DNA of 64,000 nucleotides, taken from contig CAZQTW010000013.1 of NCBI GenBank assembly GCA_964596165.1, positions 1-64,000 on the forward strand. Reading direction: 5' to 3'. Shown here piece after piece: positions 15,938 to 27,900 of the stretch. Origin of the DNA: CAYUQT01 sp964596165 (GTDB lineage Bacteria; Planctomycetota; Phycisphaerae; UBA1845; JAFGLZ01). How positions within the stretch are numbered: position 1 is the stretch's first letter; each line of letters starts with the position of its first letter. The notes below the pieces were generated by a model. That model did no database searches. It saw only the letters and a list, made by a program, of their open reading frames with translations, and was not told where the DNA came from. The translations under genes and the position numbers were made by a program.

Positions 15938-18900
15938 TCAGCCCTCAAGACCTACGAGCACCTCCTCGTAGCGACTCGGCAAGAGGGCATCGCGCCAGGC
16001 CTTCAACGACAGGGGCTCACCGCCCGAACGCGACACGGGACTCATGAGATCCTCTCCGCCTCGCCCGCCATCCGAGTAGGCCGACTCCGTGATCGTCGAA
16101 TCCGACAAGCCCGCTTCAGGATCCCCGCCGAAGTCGGCGGTGCCGTCGAGGACAAGTTCGCTCGAGTCCCTCATGCTCCACGAGCCCACATGCGGCTCAT
16201 TCATCCTCCTGATGATGTCCTCAAAGCCCATCCATTCTTGCGTGCCACGCACCTGGGCTTGGATTCCGGGCAAATGGGCATTCGACGTTACGTTCCTTAT
16301 AAGGGAATACGAGCCGCTGCTAAGCACCGTTCGTCCGGTCGCGCCGGCAACCTGACCCGCCGCTATATGAATCGGCTTGCCGGAAGCCCCCGCAGACGGT
16401 GCCACACACACACCGAGCGCCCGCATGAGTTGGTCGGCATCGGCGGCGTTCACCCGACCGTCGCCGTTCACATCCCCATCCGAACCCGGTATGCCGGCGT
16501 TCGCGCGCCTCAGACGCGCAACGTCCAGAACGTTAACCGCGCCGTCGCCCGTCAAATCGCCGCGCATCCGGAGCGGCGCGACAACCGTCGCGCCCAGATG
16601 ACCCGTGATGGCCTCAACATCCGCACCGTCGATCCGCCCATCGCCATTGACGTCCGAGTTGGCGTTGTATACGGTACCCATCGACTGCCTCAGTCGAGCG
16701 ACGTCTTGGACGTTCACCACCTGATCGGCCGATAGATCGCCCAGCAACCGGTGGAACCGATACGGACCCGTTCCGTCCGAACTGAGCTGCAGGCCGCCGG
16801 GACCCGTAATGCCCGCCGGATTCAGTCTGAACTCATACCACCCATCGGCGAGCGACCGGCCAAACGAGACCGTCAGCACGTGCGTCGAAGGATCGAAGTG
16901 CAGCATGCCGGGCTCGATCGCCACGAACGCATCCGCATCGACGTCCGCGTTCACGCCCAGATTGATCAGCGTCATGTCGCCCGCATCGACCTGCACGTCA
17001 TCGCTGAACCCGATTTGGAGTGCCCTGACATCCGACCGTTGTGTCAGCCCGCCGGCCACCTGCCACGAAACAACTCTCGCCTGAATGCGGACCTGGGTTT
17101 GTGCGTCGGGCGTGGCAGGAGCCTGCTCAACGTGGCCGACGGCATCCTGGGCGGTGCTGTAGAAGGCATACGTGTGCCCGTTCTGACCCGTAAACGTGGC
17201 CTGAGTCTGCGCCGTGTTGTCCTTCCACAGAACAAACGGGCCGTTGTCCGTCGAAACGTAGATGTCATAACCGACAATCCCCGACCCGCCGGCATCATCC
17301 TGGCCGGACCACGTCACCAGGAAGCTGCTCGTCCCCATCGTCGCCGGTAAGGCCGCAACCTGGCTGGACGGCCTTCCGGCATCGATCGTGTTCAGGCACT
17401 CCTTCCCCGGGTCGGTGCCCTGAGTCGGATCGTGGGGATCGACTTGGTTGGTGGTGAACGTCGGCCCCGCGTCGAACGTGATCTCGGCAACGTTGCGGAT
17501 CTGCGTCCCGGTCCTCAGATTCGATCGGGCGCGAACCGAGTAGGTCACGAACCCCTCGCCGTGGCCCGTGTCGTCATTCGGCGGCAGGAAGCCGGCCATC
17601 GGATTCCGCGGCGGCTCGCCCGTCTGCGGATCGCGGCTTTGCAGCTCCCACGTCACCCGACCGGTCTGGGGATTGAAGTCCGCTACGACGTGCACCGGAT
17701 AGGTGTCGTACGAAACCGTCGTGTCGGTCTCGAAGTGGAGCATCGTCGGGTCGGGAATCGTGATCGTTCGCTCGCCGAATTGGATCACGCCCCACTCGAA
17801 CGTGTTCCAGTCCAAGTCGGCGTCCAACTGGTCGACAATCCTCACCGTGCGGGCCGGGGCGGTCGCCAGTTCGGGGTCGTTCTCGAAGTAGATCGTGTAG
17901 GGCATGAAGTTGCCCGGCGTCACGTAGTGGTTCGCGCCCACTCCCGCCGGGCCGGATTTCTCATTCGGATCCCACGACGTCACCACCGGCACAATGACCC
18001 GGCTGTGAATGGTGACGTCCTTCAAGGGAATCGGATCCGGCGTCGGGTTGATCGAGAGACTGTAACTCGGGTGCATGTCACCCATATAGGTGACGGTCTC
18101 TCCTCTCGGCTGGGTCAGCGCCCCGTGGCCGGCCACGTCAACGCTCAGCGTGTAGTTCTTGGCAGCCTCCAGGCTGACAACATAGCCAATGGAACCGCCG
18201 CCCCACCACACAGCGGCCTGTTGGAAGACATGCCCCTCCTGCATGTGGAACGCGTCGACCGCCATGTCGAGATCCCCGAAAGCGGGGTCGAACTTGAGTC
18301 TGACGGAGATGTCCTTCTTCTGGCCGGACGACGCGAAAGCCTTTCCCAAGACGATCCACCAGTTCCGGTCTCCGTAGCCCGGCTGATCCTCCACCATCAT
18401 CTTGTTTTTCCACACTAACGGCTCTGTGAGGAATCCTTGCAGGTAACCGGATCTGTCTTCCGCCCGATCAAGAGTATAGTCGCTCTCCATATCGTCGTCA
18501 CCAACAGATTGGCCATTCTGAGTGGTGATGATGCCGTGATCGATGTAGACCGCTTTCATCGCGTTGGTCAGCGGTACGCCGGGATACCAATCCTCCGCCA
18601 GGCCGGCGATGATTGCCGCTATACCGCCATTGACGTAATCGTCGCCGGTCTCGCCGACGACCACCACGTCGCCAAGGTCCCAGTAGATGCTCAAGCAGGC
18701 GCCCATCACAACATCGCCGTGGTTAGCGACGTAGTTGGTTGCACCGTTGTAAACGAACTGGCCCTGCAGGGTCGCTAGATCGAGCCAGGCATCTCGCTGG
18801 AGTCGGTCACTATAGGCATCCCAGGCCATCCAGAAATTGTTGTACTCCCACTGGCCTTGGCTGGAGCGGTTGCGGCTTTCAGCACTCATGAAGGGCCAAA

Positions 18901-21900
18901 GGTCTACCCGCTGCTCGAGGACCCGAGCGGCGAAGTAGGTCGCCCATGCCTCGTACCACGCCGTCTGGCTGTTCGTGCTCGGAATCAGGATTCCATACAC
19001 ATTGTTGATATCCGCAGGCGAGTAACCCTTCGCCCAGAAGTCAATCGCGTGGCCGTATTGCCTCAAGATCTCGAACGGGTCGGTCGCTCCCTCGTCGGCC
19101 TGGATGTAGTCCGCCCCTTCGACGAAATCAACGTGATTCACCGTCGGTGTCGAATAGATCACCGCCTCGCGCCCCCTCGGCCGCTGTTCCGCGGTCTGCC
19201 CCAAGGCGTCGTGCAGCCAGTTGCCGCCCTGGTACAGCCACTGCGCCAGGCCGAACGCGGTCTGGTTCTCATCAATCGGGATCGTCCCAAAATCGAGCTC
19301 GTCATCCGTAACCGAACTCGGCCGCATGATGGGACTGACCAGGAAGACCAGCCGGCCCCATTGCTGGTCCTTGCCTTCGGGTACTCGGTCGGGATAGAGC
19401 GGCATGCAGATGGCCGTGTCGGGCGGCGTGTCCTGAAGCGTACCGTTCTCCAGAACAAACCCGTATTCATTCTTGGCGACCACGACGATATAGAACTCGG
19501 GGATGTGCTGTTGTTCGGGCGGCAGGCCCTGATCATTGCCGTCGTCGAGATCGACGAAGTCAATCGCTTCACCGTCGGCGGCCCTTTCAAATCGAAACCG
19601 CCCATCCGCCGTCACAACGCCTCGCCGGTACAGCTCACGCACCAAGTCCTCCGGCCTCATCTTCGCGCCGTTCGTGTACAGGTTCCAGTCGCTGATGAAG
19701 TCGTCCGTCTCTCCCGGAATCCTATCGGTTCCCAGATCGATCGTGTCTCCGTCCATTTCCCAGAGTTGGACCGAGATATGCATGTTGTAGTTGAACAGCG
19801 TGGCCCAATCACCGGTGTATTGGATCCGCCCGTAAACCTCGCCTGAAGGCCGCACGGCCTCAAAGAGGGCGTGCCAGGTATCGTCGCCGTTCGTCTCACC
19901 GTTCTTCCCGTCCTGGTCCTGATCCATCTCATTCCGCGTTCGATCCCAAAGCCCCAAGGGCACGGGACACCGACCATAGTAATCCGTGACGCCTGGCCCT
20001 ACGGTCACACGGTAGGTGCCTTCTTCGTCTTTCGGAGCGAAGGTAACTCGCCACTGATTCCGCTGCCCGCTCTTGGGGTACGGCCCCCCGGAATCGTTGA
20101 TGGGTTGCGGCGCCCCGATGAGGGGGAGTACTTCCCATGTCCCGTTGTTGTCGTATTCCACCGTCACTGCACTGGCCGGGAAATTCTGGATCGGTTCGTT
20201 GAAGATGATGTCCACCTGACTCACGGGCGGTCGAGTGACTCGGCCCCAACCCTCCGGTAGCTCAAACCCCGTCACGGTCGGACCCTGCGTATCGATGATC
20301 TCGAAGATGTCGAGCGGTTCATAGCAGGTCTGCCCGTTCACCGCGTTGCGGTCCTGATCAAACAGGGTGCCGTCCTTGGCCATGATGTCCGTACCGATGC
20401 GGACGGTGTAAAACCCCGGAATATCAACGCAGCTCAGCGGTCCGTCGGGTTCACGCAGGCTCACCTGGAACTGCGTGCAGTCCGCATTGAGGGGCGTCAA
20501 TCCCCCCACAGTGACGCCCGTGAGTATTTGCACCGGGTCGTACTTGGTGTTCCTTCGACCAATGGCAATGTCTTGGGCGCCGAACGTGTCCATATTCACG
20601 GGCTTGCTGAACGTGACGACGAACATCGGCAGGCCGGGTTGGCGTTCCCGCTTGCCGGTCTCCGAAATATTCACGACGTACAAGTCCCTCGGCCAGGAGG
20701 TTCGGACTTCCCCGTCTCCCCCCGGACCGGCGGCGCGAGCCTGCAGTGGCGCCGGAGGCGCCGAGACCTCCACCACCGTTTGGTAGACATCGCTCTCGGC
20801 CTGACCCCCGACGCCGGACCGATTCTGATCCAACGCCAACCCCGCGGTGTCGGCGGCGTGGGGTCCGAACGCCAGCGTGTACACGCCGGGCGTGCTTTGT
20901 GCGGCAAAGGAGATACGAAAGACCTGCCCCGACCGAGCAACCACCGCCACCGGTGTGATTACCTGCCCCAATGGGTTCGTCAGAACGACGTCGTTGGTCC
21001 CGATCGTCGACGGATCCATGTCCTCACTGAAGATCAGATCGATCCCCCGGAGCGAATGGTCGGCGCCCACGACGGCTCGGCGAGTCACGACGTAAGGCAA
21101 CGTGGAGTCCAGCAGCCCGCCTCCCTTGGCCTCGGCGTCACACAACAAATCGAGCAGCAAGTCGCGGACCAGCGGCCATTCATCAGGGCCCGCGTTCATG
21201 GCCGTCACCCGGCTTGCCAGATTCTCAATGACCTCATCCTGGGTCTCCCCCAACGACGCCTCGAAGACTTCCCACACCGGCTCCATCTCAGCGCCGGTCA
21301 TGTCCAGAATGTCCGAGCTGAAGCATCCCCGCAGGACGCCCGGATCCATCTTGACCTCGTAGGGATCCTCCCGGTTGAAGACGATGGTCTGAAGCGTGTA
21401 GGCGTACCCGCTGCTCCACAGGCTTGCCAGACCATAGATGGTGATTTCCTCGCGGTCGCCGGGCTGGAGAACACCCGCCGGACCGGTTGAACTGGACGCG
21501 ACGAACTGCACATCGCTCACCTGATCGTTCTCGCCCCAGCGGGTATACGTGATGCCGTCCGGGCCGATGAGATTGATGATCGGAGCGACCATGTCCACGT
21601 CGCCCGTATTGGCCCAGGTGATCGTGATCGGGAAGAAATCCCCCCGACGGATGTTCTCCGGCACGATCAGATTCGCCTCCAAAACCGGGCCCTTGCCGGT
21701 GCGCACCTGGAAGAAATCCTCCTTCAGCGTCTCAGTACCGTCCGGCTTCTGAACCAGCACGTCATAGAAGCCCAGCGGCTGGCCCACCAGATTGAACGTG
21801 GCGTACATGCGCGACCCGTCGACCGGATAGACCTGCGTTGCCCAAACCTCCTCGCCATCCGGCCTTACCAGGCAGACCCAATCGTTCGCACCGAATCCCT

Positions 21901-24900
21901 GCCCTTCGATGAGGGCGGTCACGTTCCCAACATCGCCCCCGGAATCCGGCGTCATCCGCTCCACCTTGAACCCAGGCGCTTCGGCCGTAAGGCGGAACTG
22001 CCCCGGCGCGTCGGGCACGGTTCGCCCGTAGACCATGATGTAGGCGATCGCCGGGAACGGAGAGGAAAACTGCATCCGCTGATCGGCGCCCGCCCGGTCC
22101 TGGAATCTATACTGATACTCGCTCCGGGTCGGTATCCCGTTCAATCCGACATAGACCTCGTTGCCGCCGAGGTCGTTCAAATCGTCCAGGGTCAACAGCA
22201 CCTGTTGGTTGCCGGCCACACGAATGAACCAGTAGTGCGCGTCGCCCCCCTGTTCGAAGGTCTCTTGCACCGTGTGGCCGAGCGTCAATTCCGGCAGGGT
22301 CACACGAACCGCATCACCGTCCGTCCGAAGGTTGTTCGTCCGATTGACCCCTTCGGGAACCTCCAACCGGTAGTTGGTCTGGATTTGCCAGTAGTGGCTG
22401 CCGAGCACGACGGCGGGCACGTTGATGGGGGCCGTGCAGGCCAGTGTCTGGCCCGGCTGCAGCGTGACACCTTGACCGACAAGGACTTCTCCCGCCAGTG
22501 TACCGGGCTCGAGGGCATCAGAACCGGTGGCCAGATAGATCCGGTCGTGCCAGGGCCCGACGGCCGGGGCGGTGCCGACGTTCCGAACCGTCCACTGAAC
22601 CGTCACGGTCTGACCGAAAGAGGCTGAGATCGGACCCACGATGGAGCCTTCAACCACGATCAGGTCGACCGGCGACGTGGAGTCCTCGATACGCTCGTCC
22701 GAACCCATATCGGCGTAGTTCGGTTGACCCTGCCCGCTGTTAGGAACGCCCCAGTCGTCGAACCGCGGCGCCCCGATCCGGTCGACGATCGGTGCCGCGT
22801 TGCCGTACGCGGCGTCGATGCAAGGCGACATCGCCGCCAGTCGATAATCGCCACCGGCGCGATCCCGGAATTTCGGATCGACGGAGATGTTCCCGTTCTC
22901 CCCGGTGTAGTTGTGCATGTTTGCGTAGTTGCCTTGCGTCGCACCGGGATTGTATAGGTCGTTACAGCGCACATCGCTCCCGGCCGTGGCGCCGTGGTAG
23001 AGGCCTATGCCGACCGTGCTGTTGAACGCGATGACGTTGTTGATGACCCGAACCAGATTGAATCCCCCGTCCAGACCGACCCCGTGGGCCCCGCCGACGA
23101 TCGTGTTATTGACCAGCCCGATGCCGGCCGGCTTTGCCGGATCGGACCCCAACCCCTGAACGCCGTCCGCACCGCTCGCCAGAACGATGAGCGTGTTCGC
23201 CACCTCCACCTGCGACTGGCCGGTGATGTAGACCCCCGCGGTCGACGGCTGAAGAATCGTGCAACCGTTCACTTCCAACTGGCCGCCGTTGACGACCACG
23301 GCGCGCCCCGCGGCGCTTCGAATCTCGGTCCGAATGAGATGTGCCTGCCCCCCTTCTATCTGGACCGCGGCGTCCGGCCCGTAGCGGAATTGACCGCGCT
23401 CGACCGTCGCGTGCCCGCTCGCGTTGACGCGCAGGCGCAGCCCGCTGCCGCTCGCCGGAACAGACGCATTGCCGTCAAGATTCGTATCCCCGCCGGCCGT
23501 GTCGTCCCTGATGCTGGTGAAGATGACCGGCTTGGCCGAACTACCCACAACGTCCAGCGTCCCGTTCACCGTCAGGGATTCGCCCTTCAGGATCGTTCCC
23601 GGACCCATCGTCACATGCGTTCCGCCCGCGATGGTGATGGCGCCGATCTGCCAAACCATATCGCCCTGCGGTGAGCCGTCGCCGGTCATCGTGCCCCCAT
23701 TCACGAACCCGGCCGCGCCCCGGTCGCACGTCCCCGCGTTAATCGCAAGACCGGACAGCCGAACCCAGTGCGACGCGTTTGCCAAGTAGACCGGCCAGTT
23801 CTCTACACGGTTGAACGTAGCCCCCTGGAGGGTGAAATCACCGGCGTTTGCTTGGGCGTAAAAGCCGTAACCGCCATATCTGCCTTCCGCCGCCATCACA
23901 TGATCAAGAGTGACGTTCCGAATCGACGGGGCAGCCCCGTTCAGAACCTCCAACGCGGCATAGTATGAGTTCTGAATCGTCACGTCCGATATCGTCGGTG
24001 AGGCGTTGTCAATCCGAAGCGCCGCCTCAGCGGTCCCTCCCACGTACTTGCCGCCGCATCGGATCACAACGTTCTCCAGCACGCTGCCGCTGGCGCCCGC
24101 GCCGACCAATTTGACGCTCATCGAATGCCCAAAACTCCGCGGATCGTCGCCCCAGCCGTCCTGCCCCGTGTCCCCGCCGACGGTATCGTCGTAGATCGCG
24201 GTGATCGTGATCGGCCGCTCGACGGTGCCTCGAGCGTTCAGCGCCCCCCGAACGATCAAACCGGACGTCTTGACCACGGTTCCGGGAAGAATCGTCAGCG
24301 TGGTGCCCTGTTCAACCCAGCCGTCGACGACCCAAACGAAGTCGGGAGTGAGCGTCACGTTCCGGACAATGCCGCCGCTGGCGTAAACCGTCTTGCCGAG
24401 ACCACAGCTTGCCCCGTCAATCTGGAGGCCGGTCAGGTAAACCAGGTTGGAGGCGCCGCTGAAATTCAACGGATAACCGTTGACCACGCCGCTGATGTGG
24501 GCGTTCCCGAGACGAACCTCCCCTCGCGACGCAATCGCGATGCCGCCCCAACCGGCACCGCTCACCGTGATGTCACTCAACACACTGGGGGTACTCGGCT
24601 CCAAGTCCGTCTCGAAACTGACCGCCACGCCGCGCGTATTCAATACCGTCAGACGAGAGATGTTCACATACGGTGCGTGAAGCGAAAGGCCGCTGTCGGC
24701 CGAGGTAATCAGCGTGTCCGAAATGACCGGCGCCGTCGACGGACTGCTGAGCCAGCCCCCGATCCCGACGTCCGCGTACCGAATCTCGACGTGCCGGATG
24801 ACACTGTTCACGGTGCCGTTCACAAAGTTGATCCCGTCCCAGTCATCCGTGGCCGGACGCGTCAGCGAACCGTCCTGGTTCGTGTCGCCGCCCGCCGTGT

Positions 24901-27900
24901 CGTCCGCGAATGAGGTGAACACGATCGGTAACGCCACCGTGCCTTGGGCATTGAGCGTGCCGTAAACGTTCAGTTTGCCCAGCTCGAAGGTCCCCCATTG
25001 CGTCGGATGCGGCTTGAACTTCACAATCGTCCCCGGCGCAATGGTGACCGTCACCCCGGCCGCAATCGCCGTCGGACCCTCGACGACCACCAAGCCCGAC
25101 CAGTTCGCGTTGGAGCGGATCGTCCCGGTCACGTCTATCCGCGTCTGATTCTGCAGCGGGTGCTGATCGTCCGTCACCGTGAGTGGAATCGGCGACGGAA
25201 TCGCCGCCGGACTGCCCGACACGCCCGTCGCTCCGGGGCCCGATCCGAGGACACCCGGCCTCTGCAGAAACACGCGGAAGCTGTCGTCGTACACGGCGGG
25301 AACGGTCACTAAGTCCGGCCGACCATCCTCATTCACGTCGCCAATCGCCAACGCCTCCCACTCATGGTAGACCACCGGACTGGGCGCCGCGAACACAACC
25401 TGCGGCCTGAAGCTCCCATCGCCCTTGCCAAGAAGAATCGCCGGCCCGAGCACCGTCCCCGCCACAATATCTCGGACGCCGTCGCCGTTGATGTCCGCCA
25501 GTCGCATCGCGTTGTCAGTCAGCCGAATACCGTAAGCAACGTACGGCAGAAACGTACCGTTGCCGGTGTTGATCAGGACCGAGGCCGGCGCACCGGCCAC
25601 AATGTCCGGCGCCCCGTCGCCGTTGAGGTCGCCGACAGCCACGGAGTTCGGGGATCCGCCCACGCCCAAGGCGGTCGGCGCGGCGAACGAGCCTTGCCCG
25701 TCACCAAAGAGGACCGTCACGGCGTTATCCTGCTGAGCGGCGGTGACGACATCCAACTTCCCGTCGCGATTGAAGTCCCCCACGTCGAGGCCCGTGGGCC
25801 CCGATCCGATGCGATAGACGCGCTCCTCCCCGAAGAACCCCCCGCCAATACCGAGCCGCACCGACAACAGGTCGCAACCAAGGTCGCGGTCGGTTACCGC
25901 AAGCAGGTCCGGCCGCCCATCGTTATTGACGTCCGCGACCGCCACATCAATGGGGCGGCCCATCACGTCGTACGCTTGGTACGGAGCGAACGTGCCATCC
26001 CCGAGATTCCGGAGGACCGAGACGGTGTGGAAGTCCTCGTTGGCCGTCACGATCTCCGGCGCCCCGTCTCCGTTTAGGTCGGCAACGGTCACGGCCCTCG
26101 GACTGCCATTCACGAAGTAGTTCACCGCCGGCCCAAAACGCCCGTTGCCCTCACCCAGGCGAACCGTCACGGTGAAGAATCCCGCGTCTTTGTGGGCCTC
26201 GGGACTGCGCCCTTGGTTGGCGGTTATCACGTCCAGATGCCCATCGCCATTCAGATCCGCCACGGCAACGTCCTTGGGATCCGGACCGACCGGATATCGA
26301 GGTCCGCTTCCGATGGGCCAGCCGAATCCACCGCGTCCGTCGCCCAACAACGAGACCACCGCGAGATCCACGTTCCCAACGAAATCCGGCCGCCCGTCGT
26401 TGTTCAGGTCGGCCAGGTTCTGCGGTCCGAGATCAACGAAGGACGGCTGCCAGGAACTTAACGACTTCACCAGCGTGCCGTCGGCCCGGCCCAGAAACAC
26501 CGGGCCTTTGCCGGTGATTACGTCCGTGCGTCCGTCGCCGTTCACATCGCGCAGAACGAATGACTCGACCTGGTCCTCGTAACGCTGCGGTACCGTAAAC
26601 GTCCCGTTGCCGTTGCCCAAAACCACAAACAGGTCCGTATCATGCTGGCTGCCTGTCTCGACCTCAACCACCAGGTCCTGCTTGCCGTCACCGTTGACAT
26701 CGCCGGCGGCAGCCCTCGACCACCCCTTCGTTACCCAATCACCCAGGAACGCCGTCCGAATCGGCTGGCCGAACGTGCCGGCAGCTCGACCCGGGAATAC
26801 CCGGTAACCCAACGCCCCGACCGCTGCAATGTCCTGGATCCCGTCGCCGGTGAAGTCCGCAACAGCAACACTCCCCAGAGTCTCGTTGTAGGTTTCAGGC
26901 AGTACGTTGACGGGCGCCCCAAGCGTCCCATTGGCCTGACCGAACCGAACCAGGACGTCATCGCCGATGAGCATCACGTCCGGCCGCGTATCGGAATTGA
27001 AATCCCCCACCTGAATCGGAACATACGACCCGCCCGAATACGGCGCCTGAGCCACGAACGTTCCGTTGCCCTGGTTGATGAGCAGATAGGTCTGCCCGCT
27101 CGATGCGGCCACGATGTCGGCGGCCCCGTCACGGTTGAAATCCGCGATTGCCGCCGACACCAATTCGCCCCCCGTCGCGTAAGCAGTGGGAGCCCCAAAA
27201 CGCCCGTCGCCCAGACCGAACCGAACGCGGATCCCCCTGCCGTCCGGTACGGTCGTCACGAGGTCCGCGAGGTGATCGCCGTTGAGATCGCCCGTGGCCA
27301 GAACAGTCCCACGCCCGTAGGCCGGCGGACTCTGAAATGTCCCGTCCCCGTTACCGGGAATGATGCTGACCGCATACCGATCCGACAGGGCAATGTCCGC
27401 TTTCCCATCGCCGTTGAAATCGGCGACGGCAATCTGCGAGCATTCCGGACCGGGCATGTACTCCGTCGCCGGACCAAAGCTACCGCCCGCCGTCCCAAGC
27501 GACACGGAAATCACGTTGCCTTGATAGTACACCGCCAGTGCATCCGGGCGGCCATCCCCGTTGACGTCGGCCATCGTGAGCGCGCTAAGCTGCCAATCGG
27601 TCGCAAAGTCGGTGCGAGCATTGAATGTCCCGTCACCACGACCCACGAACACACTCAGGCCGGTGAAGCCGGTCCCGCCGCTGGGATTCCAGCTACTGGT
27701 GATCAGGTCGAGCTTGCCGTCCCCGTTCAAATCCCCAACGCCCAGTTCCTGCGCCGCATAGGACGCCGAATAGCTTGATTCGGACCCCAATACCCCGCCG
27801 GCCCCGCCCATTCGAACCACGACCAACGACTGGCTGTCTTGGTTCCCACATGCCGCAACGTCCTTCCACCCGTCGTTGTTGAGGTCGGCAACCACCAACT

